Below are positions 50,283 through 62,400 of a stretch of 64,000 nt of DNA, in pieces. A program made the translations under genes and the position numbers. Within the stretch, counting starts at the first letter, position 1. The number at the start of each line of letters is the position of its first letter. This stretch comes from Lamellibrachia columna (Eukaryota; Annelida; Polychaeta; Sabellida; Siboglinidae), in NCBI GenBank assembly GCA_963662155.1, contig OY759271.1, positions 227,001 to 291,000 of the forward strand, read 5' to 3'. Below the pieces are notes generated by a model, which searched no databases, was not told where the DNA came from, and was given only the letters and a program-made list of their open reading frames with translations.

Positions 50283-53200
50283 TGGTTCACTCATAATTTT
50301 TACAATTTTGAAGTGGCACCAAAATTGACTGCAGATTCCTGTAGCATGACATATTGACTACAAAATATTACAAAGTCAGTTTGGTATGTTTTGAAATCAC
50401 TAGTCTGGGCTCAGCCCTGTATTTGCACTCTCTTACAATGACAGCAGGCATTTTGCCTATGGAATCTCACCAAAAAACGCCCAATATGGTTCACTCATAA
50501 TTTTGACAGTTTTGAAGTGGCACCAAAACTGACTACAGATTCTTGTATTATGACATCTTGTCTACAAAATATAACAAAGTCAGTTTGGTATGTTTTGAAA
50601 TCACTAGTCTGGGCTCAGCCCTGTATTTGCCCTCTCTTACAATGACAGCAGGCATTTTGACTATGAAATCTCACTAAAAAACGTTCAATATATGGTTCAC
50701 TCATAATTTTTACAGTTTTGAAGTGGCACCAAAACTGACAACAGATTCGTGTAAAATGACATATTGGCTACAAAATATGACAAAGTCAGTTTGGTATGTT
50801 TTGAAATCACTAGTCTGGGCTTAGCCCTGTATTTGCCCTCTCTTACAATGACAGCAGGCATTTTGCCTATGAAATCTCACCAAAAAACGCAAAAAATTGT
50901 TCACTCATAATTTTTCCAGTTTTGAAGTGGCACCAAAACTGACTACAGATTCGTGTAACATGACATATTGGCTACAAAATATGACAAAGTCGGTTTGGTA
51001 TGTTTTGAAATCACTAGTCTGGGCTCAGCCCTGTATTTGCCCTCTCTTACAATGACAGCAGGCATTCTGCCTATGAAATCTCACCAAAAAACGCCCAATA
51101 TGGTTCACTCATAATTTTTACAGTTTTGAAGTGGCACCAAAACTGACTACAGATTCTTGTAGCATGACATCTTGTCTACAAAATATGACAAAGTCAGTTT
51201 GGTATGTTTTGAAATCACTAGTCTGGGCTCAGCCCTGTATTTGCCCCTCTCTTTCAATGACAGCAGGCATTCTGCCTATGAAATCTCACCAAAAAACGCC
51301 CAAAATGGTCACTCATAATTTTTACACTTTTGAAGTGGCATCAAAACTGACTACAGATTATTGTAGCATTACATCTTGGCTACAAAATGTGACAAAGTCA
51401 GTTTGGTATGTTTTGAAATCACTAGTCTGGGCTCAGCCCTGTATTTGCCCTCTCTTACAATGACAGCAGGCATTCTGCCTTTGCAATCTCACCAAAAAAC
51501 GCCCTATATGGTTCACTCATAATTTTTACACTTTTGAAGTAGCACCAACATTGACTACAGATTATTGTAGCATTACATCTTGGCTACAAAATGTGCAAAG
51601 TCAGTTTGGTATGTTTTGAAATCACTAGTCTGGGCTCAGCCCTGTATTTGCCCTCTCTTACAATGACAGCAGGCATTTTGCCTATGAAATCTCACCAAAA
51701 AACGCCCAAAATGGTTCACTCATAATTTTTACAGTTTTTAAGTGGCACCAAAACTTACTACAGATTCATGTAGCATGACATCTTGGCTACAAAATATTAC
51801 AAAATCAGTTTCGTATGTTTTGAAATCACTAGTCTGGGCTCAGCCCTGTATTTGCCCTCTCTTACAATGACAGCAGGCATTCTGCCTATGCAATCTCACC
51901 AAAAAATGCCCTATATGGTTCACTCATAATTTTTACACTTTTGAAGTGGCACCAAAATTGACTACATATTATTGTAGCATTACATCTTGGCTACAAAATG
52001 TGCAAAGACAGTTTGGTATGTTTTGAAATCACTAGTCTGGGCTCAGCCCTGTATTTGCCCTCTCTTACAATGACAGCAAGCATTTTGCTTATGAAATCTC
52101 ACCAAAAAACGCCCAATATGGTTCACTCATAATTTTTACACTTTTGAAGTGGCACCAAAACTGACTACAGATTCCTGTAAAATGACATCTTGACTACAAA
52201 ATGTAATAAAGTCAGTTTGGTATGTTTTGAAATCACTAGTCTGGGCTCAGCCCTGTATTTGCACTCTCTTACAATGACAGCAGGCATTTTGCCTATGGAA
52301 TCTCACCAAAAAACGCCCAATATTGTTCACTCATAATTTTTACAATTTTGAAGTGGCACCAAAACTGACTACAGATTCGTGTAAAATGACATATTGGCTA
52401 CAAAATATGACAAAGTCGGTTTGGTATGTTTTAAAATCACTAGTCTGGGCTCAGCCCTGTATTTGCCATGACTGCAGGCATTTTGCCTATGAAATCTCAC
52501 CAAAAAACGCCCAATATGGTTCACTCATAATTTTTACAGTTTTGAAGTGGCACCAAAACTTACTACAGATTCTTGTAGCATGACATCTTGGCTACAAAAT
52601 ATCGCAAAGTCAGTTTGGTATGTTTTGAAATCACTAGTCTGGGCTCAGCCCTGTATTTGCCCTCTCTTACAATGACAGCAGGCATTCTGCCTATGAAATC
52701 TCACAAAAAAACTCCCTAAATGGTTCACTCATAATTTTTAAACTTTTGAAGTGGCACCAAAACTGACTACAGATTATTGTAGCATTACATCTTGGCTATA
52801 AAATGTTACAAAGTCAGTTTGGCATGTTTTGAAATCCCTAGTCTGGGTTCAGCCCTGTATTTGCCCTCTCTTACAATGACAGCAGGCATTTTGCCTATGG
52901 AATCTCACCAAGAAACGACCAATATGGTTCACTCATAATTTTTACACTTTTGAAGTGGCACCAAAACTGACTACAGATTCCTGTAAAATGACATCTTGGC
53001 TACAAAATATCGCAAAGTCAGTTTGGTATGTTTTGAAATCACTAGTCTGGGCTCAGCCCTGTATTTGCCCTCTCTTACAATGACAGCAGGCATTCTGCCT
53101 ATGAAATCTCACCAAAAAACGCCCAATATGGTTCACTCATAATTTTTACACTTTTGAAGTGACACCAAAACTGACTACAGATTCTTGTAGCACGACATCT

Positions 53201-53883
53201 TGACTACAACATTTGACAAAGTCAGTTTGGTATGTTTTGAAATCACTAGTCTGGGCTCAGCCCTGTATTTGCACTCTCTTACAATGACAGTAGGCATTTT
53301 GCCTATGAAATCTCACCAAAAAACACCCAAAATGGTTCACTCATAATTTTTACAGTTTTGAAGTGGCACCAAAACTTACTACAGATTCTTGTAGCATGAC
53401 ATCTTGGCTACAAAATATGACAAAATCAGTTTGGTATGTTTTGAAATCACTAGTCTGGGCTCAGCCCTGTATTTGCCCTCTCTTACAATGACAGCAGGCA
53501 TTCTGCCTATGAAATCTCACCAAAAAACGCCCTATATGGTTCACTCATAATTTTTACACTTTTGAAGTGGCACCAAAACTGACTACAGATTATTGTAGCA
53601 CTACATCTTGACTAAAAAATGTGACAAAGTCAGTTTGGTATGTTTTGAAATCACTAGTCTGGGCTTAGGCCTGTATTTGCCCTCTCTTACAATGACAGTA
53701 GGCATTTTGCCTATGAAATCTCACCAAAAAACGCCCAAAATTGTTCACTCATAATTTTTACAGTTTTGAAGTGGCACCAAAACTGACTACAGATTCGTTT
53801 AACATGACATATTGGCTACAAAATATGACAAAGTCGGTTTGGTATGTTTTGAAATCACTAGTCTGGGCTCAGCCCTGTATTTG

Positions 53884-53936
53884 ATTTAACAAGATTTAAC
53901 AAGATTTGCCATCCAAGCCAGAGGCCCAGATGGCAA
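53884..53936 (-). other. 3'-end hairpin and decamer tail of second element
   Basis: On the plus strand, TTGCCATC (53906-53913) and GATGGCAA (53929-53936) form an 8-bp inverted repeat with a 15-base loop. Outside it are two and a half decamers (53884-53906) that read AAATCTTGTT on the element strand. The stem matches that of the first element while the loop sequence differs. Confidence 0.72.
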
Positions 53937-53982
53937 GTGGACAAGGAAGCCATTGGCTTATCGAGAGTCCAACAATGTTCAT

Positions 53983-54687
53983 CTACTTATAGCCCGCCCT
54001 CCTGAGATATGTGTCAACCTTGTTTTTAAACATATTCACGCTGCTAGCAGTTACACAATCTGTTGACAATTTGTTCCATTCATTTATTGTCCTCTGTGAG
54101 AACGAGTGCTTCCTGATGTCCAATCTACATTGATCCTTTACTAATTTTACCTCATGTCCTCTAGTTCTGCTATCCTTCTTGAGTGAGAAAAACATATTTC
54201 TATCAATATTTTCATACCCATTCAATATCTTAAAAACTTCAATCTGATCTCCTCTTAACCTCCTTGTCTCTAGAGTTGTTAAACCACATTCTTTCAGGCG
54301 TTCTTCATAACTAAGGTCTCTCAGTTCTGGAATCATTTTAGTTGCTCTCCTTTGTATGCGTTCAAGCGTATCTATATCCTTCTTACGATATGGTCTCCAT
54401 GCTTGTATACAGTATTCTAAATGAGGTCTAACTATTGCTTTATAAAGAGGTATAATTAACTTTTTTCCCTTGTATGTTATGTTTCTTCTAATCAATCCAA
54501 GAATTTGATTACCCTTTATAGCTGCAATACCACACTGCTCTGAAACTTTCATATCAGCGCTTATTGTAACTCCTAAGTCCTTTTCTTTTACAGTAGTACC
54601 CAGAACAGTATCTCCCATTCTATAGTTTACATTCAAGTTCCTATGTCCTGTATGTAGGCATTTACATTTCCCAAAATTGAACAACAT
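53983..54687 (-). pseudogene. Reverse transcriptase C-terminal fragment
   Basis: An open frame of 234 codons equals the C-terminal part of the complete reverse transcriptase, from the MLFNFGKCKC segment (MLLNFGKCKC in the full copy) to the terminal RRAGYK. It retains HLEYCIQAWRPYRKKDI and RRLRGDQIEVFKI. It lacks the fingers, the catalytic LDFQKAFD and FADD motifs and the endonuclease, so it cannot be active. Homology continues upstream of the Met (WSEKWQ) to the truncation point near 54707. There is no stop or frameshift inside, which suggests limited age. No start signal of its own is evident. Confidence 0.9.
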
Positions 54688-54707
54688 CTGCCATTTCTCA
54701 GACCATT

Positions 54708-54741
54708 TTGCCCTCTCTTACAATTTGCCCTCTCTTACAAT
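54708..54741 (+). repeat. 17-bp tandem duplication at the element's 5' junction
   Basis: TTGCCCTCTCTTACAAT occurs twice in succession (54708-54724 and 54725-54741) where a normal monomer has it once. It lies at the truncated 5' end of the inverted element, outside the normal target duplication. Confidence 0.85.
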
Positions 54742-57700
54742 GACAGCAGGCATTCTGCCTATGAAATCTCACCAAAAAACGCCCAAAATGGTTCACTCAT
54801 ATTTTTTACAATTTTGAAGTGGCACCAAAACTGACTACAGATTCTTGTAACATGACATCTTGGCTACAAAATGTGACAAAGTCGGTTTAGTATGTTTTTA
54901 AATCCCTTGTCTGGGCTCACCCCTGTATTTGCCCTCTCTTACAATGACAGCAGGCATTTTGTTTATGGAATCTCACCAAGAAACGCCCAATATGGTTCAC
55001 TCATAATTTTTACAGTTTTGAAGTGGCACCAAAACTGACTACAGATTCCTGTAAAATGACATATTGACTACAAAATATAATAAAGTCAGTTTGGTATGTT
55101 TTGAAATCACTAGTCTGGGCTCAGCCCTGTATTTGCCCTCTCTTACAATGACAGCAGGCATTCTGCCTATGAAATCTCACCAAAAAACGCCCAAAATTGT
55201 TCACTCATAATTTTTACACTTTTGAAGTGGCACCAAAACTTACTACAGTTTCTTGTAACATGACATCTTGGCAACAAAATATGACAAAGTCAGTTTGGTA
55301 TGTTTTGAAATCACTAGTCTGGGCTCAGCCCTGTATTTGCCCCTTCTTACAATGACAGAAGGCATTCTGCCTATGAAATCTCACTAAAAAACGCCCTATA
55401 TGGTTCACTCATAATTTTAACACTTTTGAAGTGGCACCAAAACTGACTACAGATTATTGTAGAAATACATCTTGGCTACAAAATGTGACAAAGTCAGTTT
55501 GGTATGTTTTGAAATCACTAGTTTGGGCTTAGCCCTGCATTTGCCCTCTCTTACAATGACAGTAGGCATTTTGCCTATGAAATCTCACCAAAAAACGCCC
55601 AAAATTGTTCACTCATAATTTTTACAGTTTTGAAGTGGCACCAAAACTGACTACAGATTCTTGTAGCATGACCACTTGGCTACAAAATGTGACAAAGTCA
55701 GTTTGGTATGTTTTGAAATCACTAGTCTGGGTTCAGCCCTGTATTTGCCCTCTCTTACAATGACAGCAGGCATTTTGCCTATGGAATCTCACCAAGAAAC
55801 GCAAAAATTGTTCACTCATAATTTTTACAGTTTTGAAGTGGCACCAAAACTGACAACAGATTCCTGTAAAATGACATACTGGCTACAAAATATAATTAAG
55901 TCAGTTTGGTATGTTTTGAAATCACTAGTCTGGGCTCAGCCCTGTATTTGCCCTCTCTTACAATGACAGCAGGCATTCTGCCTATGAAATCTCACCAAAA
56001 ACCGCCCAATATGGTTCACTCATAATTTTTACACTTTTGAAGTGGCACAAAACTGACTACAGATTCGTTTAACATGACATCTTGTCTACAAAATATTACA
56101 AAGTCAGTTTGGTATATTTTGAAATCACTAGTCTGGGCTCAGCCCTGTATTTGCCCTCTCTTACAATGACAGCAGGCATTCTGCCTATGAAATCTCACCA
56201 AAAAACGCCCAAAATGGTCACTCATAATTTTTACACTTTTGAAGTGGCATCAAAACTGACTACAGATTATTGTAGCATTACATCTTGGCTACAAAATGTG
56301 ACAAAGTCAGTTTGGTATGTTTTGAAATCACTAGTCTGGGCTTAGCCCTGTATTTGCCCTCTCTTACAATGACAGCAGGCATTTTGCCTATGAAATCTCA
56401 CCAAAAAACGCCCAAAATTGTTCACTCAAAATTTTTACAGTTTTGAAGTGGTACCAAAACTGACTACAGATTCGTTTAACATGACATCTTGGCTACAAAA
56501 TATGACAAAATCAATTTGGTATGTTTTGAAATCACAAGTCTTGGCTCAGCCCTGTATTTGCACTCTCTTACAATGACAGCAGGCACTCTACCTATGAAAT
56601 CTCACCAAAAAACGCCCTATATGGTTCACTCATAATTTTTACACTTTTGAAGTGGCACCAAAACTGACTACAGATTCTTGTAGCATGACATCTTGGCTAC
56701 AAAATGTGACAAAGTCAGTTTGGTATGTTTTGAAATCACTAGTCTGGGCTCAGCCCTGTATTTGCTCTCTCTTGCAATGACAGCAGGCATTCTGCCTATG
56801 AAATCTCACCAAAAAACGCCCAATATGGTTCAATCATAATTTTTACACTTTTGAAGTGGCACCAAAACTGACTACAGATTCTTGTAGCACGACATCTTGA
56901 CTACAAAATATGACAAAGTCAGTTTGGTATGTTTTGAAATCCCTAGTCTGGGCTCAGCCCTGTATTTGCCCTCTCTTACAATGACAGCAGGCATTCTGCC
57001 TATGAAATCTCACCAAAAAACGCCCAAAATGGTCACTCATAATTTTTACACTTTTGAAGTGGCACCAAAACTGACTACAGATTATTGTAGCATTACATCT
57101 TGGCTACAAAATGTGACAAAGTCAGTTTGGTATGTTTTGAAATCACTAGTCTGGGCTTAGCCCTGTATTTGCCCTCTCTTACAATGACAGCAGGCATTTT
57201 GCCTATGAAATCTCACCAAAAAACGCCCAAAATTGTTCACTCAAATTTTTTATAGTTTTGAAGTGGTACCAAAACTGACTACAGATTCGTTTAACATGAC
57301 ATATTGACTACAAAATATTACAAAGTCAGTTTGGTATGTTTTGAAATCACTAGTCTGGGCTCAGCCCTGTATTTGCACTCTCTTACAATGACAGCAGGCA
57401 TTTTGCCTATGGAATCTCACCAAAAAACGCCCAATATGGTTCACTCATAATTTTTACAGTTTTGAAGTGGAACCAAAACTGACTACAGATTCCTGTAACA
57501 TGACATATTGACTACAAAATATTACAAAGTCAGTTTGGTATGTTTTGAAATCACTAGTCTGGGCTCAGCCCTGTATTTGCTCTCTCTTACAATGACAGCA
57601 GGCATTTTGCCTATGGAATCTCACCAAAAAACGCCCAATATGGTTCACTCATAATTTTTACACTTTTGAAGTGGCACCAAAACTGACTACAGATTCGTGT

Positions 57701-57843
57701 AAAATGACATATTGGTTACAAAATATGACAAAGTCGGTTTGGTATGTTTTGAAATCACTAGTCTGGGCTCAGCCCTGTATTTGCCCTCTCTTACAATGAC
57801 AGCAGGCATTTTGACTATAAAATCTCACTAAAAAACGCCCACA
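54708..57843 (+). repeat. 204-bp satellite array, segment III
   Basis: About 15 monomers of the usual type. 56082-57160 repeats the four-monomer module (815-bp spacing) also present at 34085, 41195 and 62341, and in a broken form at 48727. No gene is seen. Confidence 0.95.
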
Positions 57844-58180
57844 TGTTTGTGGGTGACCTTGTGGCGAAATGGCCCCACCTGTTTGTAATTAAATTTGTGT
57901 ATTGGTGGTGGAATGTCTGTATTCTTTGCATTACATGTTCATGACGACTTCTTGATGTATATATGTTATCGTCATGCCTGTAGGAATGTGGGCTCTGAGA
58001 AACTTGCCGGACGGGGCTGTACATGTGTTCAGTTCCTGTCTGGTTTGCTTTGAGGAGCTCACATTCCTGTTAATGTGCTTCCCAAAGTGGCTGCGTGATA
58101 AGCAGTCCACTTTGCAATAAAACGTCATTCATTTGGCCCTTTTCAATCTCTACTACATCTGACTTGTGTTGGTTATTGCA
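57844..58180 (+). mobile_element. Foreign 337-bp segment, candidate solo LTR (copy 1)
   Basis: Unrelated to the satellite and richer in G and C. It begins TGTTTGTGGG and ends GGTTATTGCA, the TG...CA outline of an LTR. It has TATATAT at 57958-57964 and AATAAA at 58116-58121, 59 bases before the end. A 14-bp imperfect inverted repeat (57982-57995 with 58055-58068) lies inside. There is no coding potential worth noting. Compared with the empty-site monomer at 60396-60510, about 67 bp of satellite is missing at the insertion and no target duplication is visible, so a simple integrase insertion is not proven. A SINE or other short element is possible; no terminal inverted repeats or A-rich tail were found. 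Confidence 0.45.
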
Positions 58181-59138
58181 TAAATGACATATTGGCTACA
58201 AAATATGACAAAGTCAGTTTGGTATGTTTTGAAATCACAAGTCTGGGCTTAGCCCTGTATTTGCCCTCTCTTACAATGACAGCAGGCATTCTGCCTATGA
58301 AATCTCACCAAAAAACGCCCAAAATGGTCACTCATAATTTTTACACTTTTGAAGTGGCACCAAAACTGACTACAGATTATTGTAGCATTACATCTTGGCT
58401 ACAAAATGTGACAAAGTCAGTTTGGTATGTTTTGAAATCACTAGTCTAGGCTTAGCCCTGTATTTGCCCTCTCTTACAATGACAGCAGGCATTTTGCCTA
58501 TGAAATCTCACCAAAAAACGCCCAAAATTGTTCACTCAAATTTTTTATAGTTTTGAAGTGGTACCAAAACTGACTACAGATTCGTTTAACATGACATATT
58601 GACTACAAAATATTACAAAGTCAGTTTGGTATGTTTTGAAATCACTAGTCTGGGCTCAGCCCTGTATTTGCACTCTCTTACAATGACAGCAGGCATTTTG
58701 CCTATGGAATCTCACCAAAAAACGCCCAATATGGTTCACTCATAATTTTTACAGTTTTGAAGTGGAACCAAAACTGACTACAGATTCCTGTAACATGACA
58801 TATTGACTACAAAATATTACAAAGTCAGTTTGGTATGTTTTGAAATCACTAGTCTGGGCTCAGCCCTGTATTTGCTCTCTCTTACAATGACAGCAGGCAT
58901 TTTGCCTATGGAATCTCACCAAAAAACGCCCAATATGGTTCACTCATAATTTTTACACTTTTGAAGTGGCACCAAAACTGACTACAGATTCGTGTAAAAT
59001 GACATATTGGTTACAAAATATGACAAAGTCGGTTTGGTATGTTTTGAAATCACTAGTCTGGGCTCAGCCCTGTATTTGCCCTCTCTTACAATGACAGCAG
59101 GCATTTTGACTATAAAATCTCACTAAAAAACGCCCACA
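58181..59138 (+). repeat. Satellite part of the 1295-bp duplicated unit
   Basis: Normal 204-bp monomers joining the two foreign segments. Together with 59139-59475 this forms a 1295-bp tandem unit that repeats the sequence ending at 58180. The satellite part matches 59476-60395 closely, for example at CTAGTCTAGGCTTAG, AAATTTTTTATAG and ATTGGTTACAAAATATG. Confidence 0.9.
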
Positions 59139-59475
59139 TGTTTGTGGGTGACCTTGTGGCGAAATGGCCCCACCTGTTTGTAATTAAATTTGTGTATTGG
59201 TGGTGGAATGTCTGTATTCTTTGCATTACATGTTCATGACGACTTCTTGATGTATATATGTTATCGTCATGCCTGTAGGAATGTGGGCTCTGAGAAACTT
59301 GCCGGACGGGGCTGTACATGTGTTCAGTTCCTGTCTGGTTTGCTTTGAGGAGCTCACATTCCTGTTAATGTGCTTCCCAAAGTGGCTGTGTGATAAGCAG
59401 TCCACTTTGCAATAAAACGTCATTCATTTGGCCCTTTTCAATCTCTACTACATCTGACTTGTGTTGGTTATTGCA
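59139..59475 (+). mobile_element. Foreign 337-bp segment, candidate solo LTR (copy 2)
   Basis: Identical to the copy at 57844-58180 except for one C-to-T change that I can see (58094 versus 59389, in a CG dinucleotide). The junctions with satellite are the same, so it arose by duplication of the unit and not by a second insertion. Confidence 0.5.
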
Positions 59476-62400
59476 TAAATGACATATTGGCTACAAAATA
59501 TGACAAAGTCAGTTTGGTATGTTTTGAAATCACAAGTCTGGGCTTAGCCCTGTATTTGCCCTCTCTTACAATGACAGCAGGCATTCTGCCTATGAAATCT
59601 CACCAAAAAACGCCCAAAATGGTCACTCATAATTTTTACACTTTTGAAGTGGCACCAAAACTGACTACAGATTATTGTAGCATTACATCTTGGCTACAAA
59701 ATGTGACAAAGTCAGTTTGGTATGTTTTGAAATCACTAGTCTAGGCTTAGCCCTGTATTTGCCCTCTCTTACAATGACAGCAGGCATTTTGCCTATGAAA
59801 TCTCACCAAAAAACGCCCAAAATTGTTCACTCAAATTTTTTATAGTTTTGAAGTGGTACCAAAACTGACTACAGATTCGTTTAACATGACATATTGACTA
59901 CAAAATATTACAAAGTCAGTTTGGTATGTTTTGAAATCACTAGTCTGGGCTCAGCCCTGTATTTGCACTCTCTTACAATGACAGCAGGCATTTTGCCTAT
60001 GGAATCTCACCAAAAAACGCCCAATATGGTTCACTCATAATTTTTACAGTTTTGAAGTGGAACCAAAACTGACTACAGATTCCTGTAACATGACATATTG
60101 ACTACAAAATATTACAAAGTCAGTTTGGTATGTTTTGAAATCACTAGTCTGGGCTCAGCCCTGTATTTGCTCTCTCTTACAATGACAGCAGGCATTTTGC
60201 CTATGGAATCTCACCAAAAAACGCCCAATATGGTTCACTCATAATTTTTACACTTTTGAAGTGGCACCAAAACTGACTACAGATTCGTGTAAAATGACAT
60301 ATTGGTTACAAAATATGACAAAGTCGGTTTGGTATGTTTTGAAATCACTACTCTGGGCTCAGCCCTGTATTTGCCCTCTCTTACAATGAAAGCAGGCATG
60401 TTGACTATAAAATCTCACTAAAAAACGCCCAATATATGGTTCACTCATAATTTTTACAGTTTTGAAGTGGCACCAAAACTGACGACAGATTCGTGTAAAA
60501 TGACATATTGGCTACAAAATATGACAAAGTCAGTTTGGTATGTTTTGAAATCACAAGTCTGGGCTTAGCCCTGTATTTGCCCTCTCTTACAATTACAGCA
60601 GGCATTTTGCCTATGAAATCTCACCAAAAAACGCCCAAAATTGTTCACTCATAATTTTTACAGTTTTGAAGTGGCATCAAAACTGACTACAGATTCGTGT
60701 AACATGACATATTGGCTACAAAATATGACAAAGTCGGTTTGGTATGTTTTGAAATCACTAGTCTGGGCTCAGCCATGTATTTGCCCTCTCTTACAATGAC
60801 AGCAGGCATTCTGCCTATGAAATCTCACCAAAAAACGCCCAATATGGTTCACTCATAATTTTTACAGTTTTGAAGTGGCACCAAAACTGACTACAGATTC
60901 TTGTATCGTGACATCTTGACTACAAAATATGACAAAGTCAGTTTGGTATGTTTTGAAATCACTAGTCTGGGCTCAGCCCTGTATTTGCCCTCTCTTACAA
61001 TGACAGCAGGCATTCTGCCTATGAAATCTCTCAAAAAAACTCCCTAAATGGTTCACTCATAATTTTTAAACTTTTGAAGTGGCACCAAAACTAACTACAG
61101 ATTATTGTAGCATTACATCTTGGCTATACAATGTTACAAAGTCAGTTTGGCATGTTTTGAAATCCCTAGTCTGGGCTCAGCCCTGTATTTGCCCTCTCTT
61201 ACAATGACAGCAGGCATTCTGCCTATGAAATCTCACCAAAAAACGCCCAATATGGTTCACTCATAATTTTTACACTTTTGAAGTGGCACCAAAACTGACT
61301 AAAGATTCTTGTAGCACGATATCTTGACTATAAAATATGACAAAGTCAGTTTGGTATGTTTTGAAATCACTAGTCTGGGCTCAGCCCTGTATTTGCACTC
61401 TCTTACAATGACAGCAGGCATTTTGCCTATGAAATCTCACCAAAAAACACCCAAAATGGTTCACTCATAATTTTTACAGTTTTGAAGTGGCACCAAAACT
61501 GACTATAGATTCCTGTAAAATTACATATTGGCTACAAAATATAATAAAGTAAGTTTGGCAAGTTTTGAAATCACTAGTCTGGGCTCAGCCCTGAATTTGC
61601 CCTCTCTTACAATGACAGCAGGTATTCTGCCTATGAAATCTCACCAAAAAATGCCCAATATGGTTCACTCATAATTTTTACACTTTTGAAGTGGCACCAA
61701 AATTGACTACAGATTTTTGTAGCACGACATCTTGACTACAAAATATGACAAAATCAATATGGTATGTTTTGAAATCACTAGTCTGGGCTTAGCCCTGTAT
61801 TTGCCCTCTCTTACAGTGACAGCAGGCATTCTGCCTATGAAATCTCAACAAAAAACGCCCAAAATGGTTCACTCATAATTTTTAGTTTTGAAGTGGCACC
61901 AAAACTTACTACAGATTCTTGTAGCATGACATCTTGGCTACAAAATATGACAAAATCAGTTTGGTATGTTTTGAAATCACTAGTCTGGGCTTAGCCCTGT
62001 ATTTGCCCTCTCTTACAATGACAGCAGGCATTTTGCCTATAAAATCTCACCAAAAAAACCCAAAATGGTTCACTCATAATTTTTACAGTTTTGAAGTGGC
62101 ACCAAAACTGACTACAGATTCCTGTAACATGACATATTGACTACAAAATATTACAAAGTCAGTTTGGTATGTTTTGAAATCACTAGTCTGGGCTCAGCCC
62201 TGTATTTGCTCTCTCTTACAATGACAGCAGGCATTTTGCCTATGGAATTTCACCAAAAAACGCCCAAAATTGTTCACTCATAATTTTTACACTTTTGAAG
62301 TGGCACCAAAATTGACTACAGATTCTTGTAGCATGACATCTTGACTACAAAATATGACAAAGTCAGTTTGGTATGTTTTGAAATCACTAGTCTGAGCTCA

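Larger units (their letters stand above)
15933..53883 (+). repeat. 204-bp satellite array, segment II
   Basis: About 186 monomers in one orientation, continuous with the array left of the retroelement. No other inserted sequence is seen. Local variation includes single-base loss in GGTCACTCAT (versus GGTTCACTCAT), a 10-bp-shorter monomer type with CCCTGACTGCAGGC, 10-bp losses at about 19480 and 30450, a GAAT duplication near 27502 and a run of 17 A at 50266-50282. The short ORFs of 60-110 codons come from these indels and are not annotated as genes. Confidence 0.97.
53884..54707 (-). mobile_element. CR1-like retrotransposon, severely 5'-truncated copy
   Basis: An 824-bp insertion on the minus strand holds only the last third of the reverse transcriptase plus the 3' UTR and decamer tail of a relative of the element at 12360-15932. 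The satellite stops after GTATTTG on the left and resumes with TTTGCCCTC on the right, so the target duplication is at most TTG or TTTG. Protein differences from the full copy are numerous (for example GHRNLNVNYRMGD versus GHGNMDEEYKMGD), so it is an independent insertion of a diverged copy or subfamily and not a duplicate of the first. Confidence 0.92.

Noticed and set aside
57982..58068. Hammerhead ribozyme in the foreign segment
   Set aside because: CTGAGAAAC only loosely resembles the core; the CTGATGA element and the correct stem arrangement are missing.
57815..58128. Minus-strand ORFs of 65-69 codons in the foreign segment and again at 59110-59423
   Set aside because: They cross the junction with satellite, have no recognisable domain, and repeat only because the DNA is duplicated.
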